Assembly (NCBI GenBank): GCA_964476185.1
Contig: CAYYZO010000110.1
Location: 1 to 11,089, forward strand
Source: DATNBU01 sp964476185
GTDB lineage: Bacteria > Desulfobacterota > Binatia > UBA1149 > CAITLU01
DNA: 11,089 nucleotides
Direction: 5' to 3'
The notes beneath the pieces were generated by a model that saw only the letters and a list, made by a program, of their open reading frames with translations, was not told the origin of the DNA and ran no database searches. A program made the translations under genes and the position numbers. Of the stretch, positions 7,715-11,089 are shown piece by piece (within the stretch, counting starts at the first letter, position 1; the number at the start of each line of letters is the position of its first letter).

Positions 7715-8927
7715 TTGAGCAAGGCAGTCATCGTCAGTGCAACCCGTACCGCGATCGGAAGCTTCAACGGCGCGTTCGCCAACACGCCGGCTCCGGAGCT
7801 CGGCGGACTCGCCGTCGCGGAAGCGATCCGTCGCGCGGGCATCGACCCGGGCTCGGTCGATGAAGTGATCCTCGGCAACGTGCTCGCCGCGAACCTGGGC
7901 CTCAACCCGGCGCGCGTCGCGGCCATGAAGGGCGGAGTGCCGAAGGAAGTGCCGAGCTTCGGCGTGAACAAGGCGTGCGGTTCCGGCCTGAAGGCCGTGG
8001 CGCTCGCGGCGCAGGCGATCGCCACCGGCGACGCCGAGTGCATCGTCGCCGGAGGCATGGAGAACATGACCCTCGCGCCGTACCTGCTCGCGAAGGCGCG
8101 CGCCGGCTACCGCATGGGCCACGACCAGATCATCGACTCGATGATCGCCGACGGCCTGTCGTGCCCGCTCACGTTCACGCACATGGGCATCACCGCCGAG
8201 AACGTCGCCGCCAAGTACGGCATCACGCGCGAGGCCCAGGACGAGTTCGCGGCCGCGAGCCAGCAGAAGGCCGGCGCCGCGCAGGCCGCCGGCGCGTTCG
8301 ACGAGGAGATCTTCGCCGTCGAGATCGCGCAGAAGAAGGGCGACCCGTTGAAGGTGACCAAGGACGAGTACATCCGCGCGGGCACTACGACGGACTCGCT
8401 CGCGAAGCTGCGCCCGGCGTTCAAGAAGGACGGCTCGGTGACGGCCGGCAACGCGTCGGGCATCAACGTCGGCGCCGCCGCGCTCGTCGTGATGTCCGAG
8501 GCGCGCGCGAAGGCCGAGAAGCTGACGCCGATCGCGGTGATCCGCGGCGCGGCGGCCGCGGGCGTCGACCCGGCGATCATGGGCATGGGCCCGTGGCCGG
8601 CCTCCGAGAAGGTGCTCGCGAAGACCGGCATCAAGAAGGAAGACATCGGCCTGTGGGAGCTCAACGAGGCGTTCGCCGCGCAGTCGCTCGGCGTGCTCGC
8701 CGAGCTGAAGATCGACCCGGCGAAGGTCAACGTGAACGGCGGAGCGGTCGCGATCGGTCACCCGATCGGCGCGAGCGGCGCGCGCGTGCTCACGACGCTG
8801 CTCTCCTCGATGNNNNNNNNNNGTCACGCTGCTGCACGCGATGAAGGCCCGCAACGTGAACCTCGGGCTCGCCTCGCTGTGCATCGGCGGCGGGCAGGGG
8901 ATCTCGCTGATCGTCGAGCGGGCCTGA
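7715..8927 (+). CDS. Acetyl-CoA C-acetyltransferase (thiolase), interrupted by an assembly gap
   Basis: A biosynthetic-type thiolase that condenses two acetyl-CoA to acetoacetyl-CoA or cleaves acetoacetyl-CoA; homologues are AtoB, PhbA and ThlA. The nucleophile is C88 in NKACGSG. NEAF sits in the WELNEAFAAQ block, the catalytic H349 is in GGAVAIGHPIGASGAR, and C379 is in CIGGGQG near the C-terminus. The TTG start at 7715 has a strong SD. Ten N (8813-8822) break the gene and put the tail out of frame if read literally. However, the seven codons before the N (LTTLLSSM region) and the seven after (VTLLHAM) occupy the same place in the family alignment. Collapsing that overlap gives 393 residues, the normal thiolase length, so the gene is probably complete and only the scaffold join is wrong. 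It lies 207 bases after icmB and is followed by a terminator, so it likely ends the mutase operon. Confidence 0.92.
8813..8822. other. Assembly gap (10 N)
   Basis: Ten undetermined bases inside the thiolase. The flanks encode overlapping but non-identical copies of the same seven-codon stretch, so this is a scaffold join of two contig ends, not ten real missing bases. Confidence 0.97.
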
Positions 8928-8960
8928 GGCTTCTCGCCGATCGCTCGTTCCCGGAAACGG

Positions 8961-8994
8961 CGGGGGCAGGTCGTCTCGACCTGCCCCCGTTTTT
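8961..8994 (+). terminator. Strong Rho-independent terminator after the thiolase
   Basis: A 13-bp perfect stem (8961-8973 with 8977-8989), loop TCT, followed by TTTTT (8990-8994). Textbook intrinsic terminator on the + strand, 33 bases after the thiolase stop. The opposite strand lacks a comparable U-tract, so it acts in one direction. Confidence 0.93.
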
Positions 8995-9010
8995 CGTTCA
9001 GGGTTGCGCG

Positions 9011-9757
9011 ATGCGCATCGTCTCCCTCGTCCCGAGCCTCACGGAAACGTTGATTCATTTCGGGGTTACCGACTCCATCGTTGGGCGCACGCGCTGGTGC
9101 ACGGAGCCGGCGGACGTCGTCGAGCGGATCGAGGCCGTCGGCGGCACCAAGAATCCGGATGTCGCGCGGATCCTCGAGCTCCGGCCGGATCTCGTGATCG
9201 TCAACAAGGAAGAGAACCGGCTCGAGGACTGCCGCGAACTCGAAGCGGGCGGGCTGCGGTTGCACGTGACGCATCCCTGCACGGTGGCCGATGCCGCGAC
9301 GATGATCGAGGAACTCGGCGAGGCGTGCGGCGCTCGCGAGGCCGGTGTGGCCCTGGCGGGGCGCTGTCGCGAGGCGCTGGCGGTCGCAGAGTCGCGCGCG
9401 GTGCGTCCCGTGCGCACGTTCTGCCCGATCTGGCGCAAGCCGTGGATGACGTTCCGGAGCGCGACCTACATCGGCGACATGCTCGCGCGCGCGGGCTGCG
9501 ACAACGTGTTCGGCGACCGCGCAGGCCCGGACTTCTTCGAGGTTCCGCTCGAGGATGTCGTCACGGCCGCGCCGGAGATCGTCGTTCTTCCGGACGAGCC
9601 GTTCGTGTTCGAGCAGAAGCACGCGGACGAGCTTCGCGCGGCGGGCGTGCAGGCGCGGTTCCTGTTCGTGGACGGGAAAGACCTGGCCTGGTACGGGCCG
9701 CGGATCCCGGCGGCGCTCGAGCGGCTGTCGCATGAGGTGGCAGCGGGAGGGAGATGA
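9011..9757 (+). CDS. BtuF-like helical-backbone metal-receptor (cobalamin-binding) protein, no signal peptide
   Basis: A 248-residue member of the periplasmic-binding family 2 fold (BtuF/FhuD/FepB type). The first residues, MRIVSLVPSLTETL, align with the start of mature BtuF (compare VITLSPANTELA). They are followed by GRTRWCTEP (CTEP replaces the usual DYPP region), VGGTKNPDVARILELRPDLVIV, an NPx-equivalent segment TFRSATYIGDMLARAGCDNVFGD, and VVTAAPEIVVLPDEPF. There is no hydrophobic export signal or lipobox: the protein begins directly with the binding fold, so it is predicted to be cytoplasmic. Such leaderless relatives are usually annotated as cobalamin-binding protein, but ligand and role are not established by sequence. 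ATG 9011 is the only reasonable start; the SD is weak (AGGG at 9000-9003). It begins 16 bases after a strong terminator and no -10-like element intervenes. It follows genes for a B12-dependent mutase, which suggests a corrinoid link by context only. Confidence 0.82.
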   Translation: MRIVSLVPSLTETLIHFGVTDSIVGRTRWCTEPADVVERIEAVGGTKNPDVARILELRPDLVIVNKEENRLEDCRELEAGGLRLHVTHPCTVADAATMIEELGEACGAREAGVALAGRCREALAVAESRAVRPVRTFCPIWRKPWMTFRSATYIGDMLARAGCDNVFGDRAGPDFFEVPLEDVVTAAPEIVVLPDEPFVFEQKHADELRAAGVQARFLFVDGKDLAWYGPRIPAALERLSHEVAAGGR

Positions 9758-9813
9758 CCGCGACGCTCGCCGGCCGTGCGGCGGGTGCATCCCGCTCCTT
9801 CGGCGCGCTCCGC

Positions 9814-9842
9814 TTCCCAGGGGGTCGCCCGGCGCATAGGAT
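9814..9842 (+). promoter_or_regulatory. Candidate promoter of the repeat-protein gene
   Basis: TTCCCA (9814-9819), a 17-base spacer, and TAGGAT (9837-9842). The only TA dinucleotide between the preceding stop and the ATG at 9854 is in this -10. Each box matches four of six consensus positions. Predicted transcription start near 9849, giving a leader of only about five bases. Confidence 0.4.
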
Positions 9843-9853
9843 CCGCGGCGCCG

Positions 9854-11089
9854 ATGAATCCCGCCGTGGCAGGCCTCCGGGGCGTCTCGCAACCAGGCCG
9901 AACCAGGCGCCGGCTCGGGCTTCTCGGAATGCTGCAAGTCGCGGCGCTGCTGGCGTTGCCCCAGCCTGCTCGGGCCGAGACCATCAGCTCCGGCGAGAAT
10001 CGCGACGGGGCCATCTCCGCTTCGGGCGAGACGGACTCCTGGACGTTCACGGCGAGCGCCGGCGATCGCATCGTGCTCCGGATCGCCGAAACCGGCGCGA
10101 ACACGACTTTCTATCCTCGCCTCCAGCTTCTTGCCCCTGCCGAAGTGCTGGTCGACTGGAGCGCCGGCAGCCGGGTCGCGGAAGTCGCGGTCACCGCGAC
10201 CGTGGGCGGCACCTACACCGTCGTGGTCAGCGACTACAGCGCGTCGCGGAAAGCGACGGGAACGTACCGCCTGCGGCTCGCGAAGATGCCCGGCGCGTTC
10301 GTCGTCGGCGACGACGGCGGAGCACTCGCCAACGGGCAGAACCACGACGGCACGATGGACCTCGGGGACCTCGACCCATGGTCGTTCCAGTCGAGCGCGG
10401 GGGACCGCATCGTGCTCCGGATCGCCGAGACCGGCGCGAACACGACGTTCTATCCGCAGATCCGGCTCTACGCTCCCGACGGCAGCCTCGTGGAAGAACG
10501 CTCGGGCAACGTGGTTGCCGAGGTGTCGGCGGTCGCAGCGGCGAGCGGGACGTACACCGTGCTCCTCAGTGACAACAGCACGGGCCTCGGCGGGACCGGC
10601 ACCTATCGCCTGCGGTTCGCCAGGATGCCCGGTGCGTTCGTCGTCGGCGACGACGGCGGAGAACTCGCCAACGGGCAGAATCACGACGGAACGATGGACG
10701 TCGGGGACCTCGACCCGTGGTCGTTCCCATCGACGGCGGGGGATCGCATCGTCCTGCGGATCGCCGAAACCGGTGCGAACACGTCCTTCGTTCCCCAGAT
10801 CCGGCTCTATGCTCCCGACGGCATCCTCGTCGACGCGCGCTCGGGCGGCCTCGTCGGCGAACTGACGGCGACCGCGGCGGTGAGCGGGACGTATACGGTG
10901 CTGGTCGGCGACGACAGCACGACCCTGGGCGGTACCGGCACGTACCGTCTGCTGCTTGCGAGGATCCCGGGGACCTTCGTCGTCGGCGACGAAGGCGGGC
11001 ACGTCGCCACGGACGATCCGCACGAGGGAACCACCACCATCGGAGATCTCGACCTCTGGACGTTCGCTGCCACGGCCGGTGACGACCTG
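9854..11089 (+). CDS. Secreted protein with tandem PPC-like beta-sandwich repeats (3' truncated by window)
   Basis: Open to the right edge, 412 residues visible. The N-terminus is a Sec signal peptide: basic stretch GRTRRRLG (residues 15-22), hydrophobic core LLGMLQVAALLALP (23-36), and signal peptidase I site ARA-ET after residue 41. The mature part consists of repeated units with the core DPWSF-x3-AGDRIVLRIAETGANT, then LYAPDG, SGTYTV and GTYRL near the end. This strand pattern resembles bacterial pre-peptidase C-terminal (PPC) domains, small beta-sandwich modules of extracellular proteins; the assignment is from pattern memory, not a profile. Asp/Gly-rich loops (VVGDDGG, NHDGTMD, GDLDPW) could bind calcium. 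Start ATG 9854 follows AGGA at about 12 bases; the upstream overlapping frame from 9754 lacks these features. No catalytic domain is visible so far; one may follow downstream. Function unknown: adhesin, surface or matrix protein, or the accessory region of a secreted enzyme. Confidence 0.85.
   Translation, partial: MNPAVAGLRGVSQPGRTRRRLGLLGMLQVAALLALPQPARAETISSGENRDGAISASGETDSWTFTASAGDRIVLRIAETGANTTFYPRLQLLAPAEVLVDWSAGSRVAEVAVTATVGGTYTVVVSDYSASRKATGTYRLRLAKMPGAFVVGDDGGALANGQNHDGTMDLGDLDPWSFQSSAGDRIVLRIAETGANTTFYPQIRLYAPDGSLVEERSGNVVAEVSAVAAASGTYTVLLSDNSTGLGGTGTYRLRFARMPGAFVVGDDGGELANGQNHDGTMDVGDLDPWSFPSTAGDRIVLRIAETGANTSFVPQIRLYAPDGILVDARSGGLVGELTATAAVSGTYTVLVGDDSTTLGGTGTYRLLLARIPGTFVVGDEGGHVATDDPHEGTTTIGDLDLWTFAATAGDDL
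9977..11089 (+). repeat. Four in-register 339-bp coding repeats
   Basis: Unit 1 is 9977-10297 (first 6 codons of the unit lacking because the signal-peptide cleavage site replaces them). Unit 2 is 10298-10636, unit 3 is 10637-10975, and unit 4 is 10976 to the window end (partial). The AGDRI landmark recurs at 10061, 10400, 10739 and 11078 (first base of its Gly codon), exactly 339 bases apart, with no insertion or deletion. Units 2 and 3 match at 89 of 113 residues by my count. Unit 4 is more diverged at its start. Confidence 0.93.

Noticed and set aside
8800..8927. Thiolase as a frameshifted pseudogene
   Set aside because: The frame change coincides with the artificial ten-N gap. Both flanks encode intact conserved thiolase sequence and a normal length after collapsing the overlap.
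9754..10572. A + strand frame overlapping the BtuF-like stop (ATGA)
   Set aside because: Arg/Gly-rich shadow. The frame starting at 9854 has a signal peptide and exact protein repeats and stays open to the window end.

Overview
The window is GC-rich and every gene I can support lies on the + strand. It reads as a bacterial chromosome fragment, probably from a metagenome-assembled genome, because a run of ten N interrupts one gene. High GC, many GTG/TTG starts, B12-dependent acyl-CoA chemistry and a secreted beta-sandwich repeat protein would fit a deltaproteobacterial/myxobacterial-type lineage or a neighbouring uncultivated phylum. I cannot fix the phylum from sequence alone.

Layout: (1) 3-401 is the C-terminus of RecG helicase, followed by lipA (lipoyl synthase), which has a promoter placed so that its mRNA may be leaderless. 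(2) hom (homoserine dehydrogenase, 1529-2857), thrC (threonine synthase, 2967-4019) and a GlpX-like class II fructose-bisphosphatase homologue (4151-5107) look like one transcription unit. The GlpX homologue has lost several family catalytic residues. No homoserine kinase gene is present. (3) After a 332-base gap carrying a good sigma70-type promoter come icmA and icmB (5440-7507), a two-subunit B12-dependent acyl-CoA mutase. Its two substrate-specificity positions read Phe and Gln, the isobutyryl-CoA mutase pattern rather than the methylmalonyl-CoA mutase pattern. A biosynthetic-type thiolase (7715-8927) follows and ends at a strong intrinsic terminator. (4) A cytoplasmic BtuF-like cobalamin/metal-receptor protein starts 16 bases after the terminator. 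(5) The window closes inside a secreted protein made of beta-sandwich (PPC-like) repeats with an exact 113-codon period.

How the genes may work together: hom and thrC supply threonine synthesis. The mutase would interconvert isobutyryl-CoA (from valine) and n-butyryl-CoA, and the thiolase would finish butyryl-CoA degradation to acetyl-CoA, or make acetoacetyl-CoA in the other direction. The BtuF-like protein may relate to the B12 demand of the mutase. I see no CRISPR array, tRNA, rRNA, insertion sequence or phage gene. The points most worth following up are the degenerate GlpX, the isobutyryl-CoA mutase signature, the exact repeat register of the secreted protein, and the assembly seam in the thiolase.
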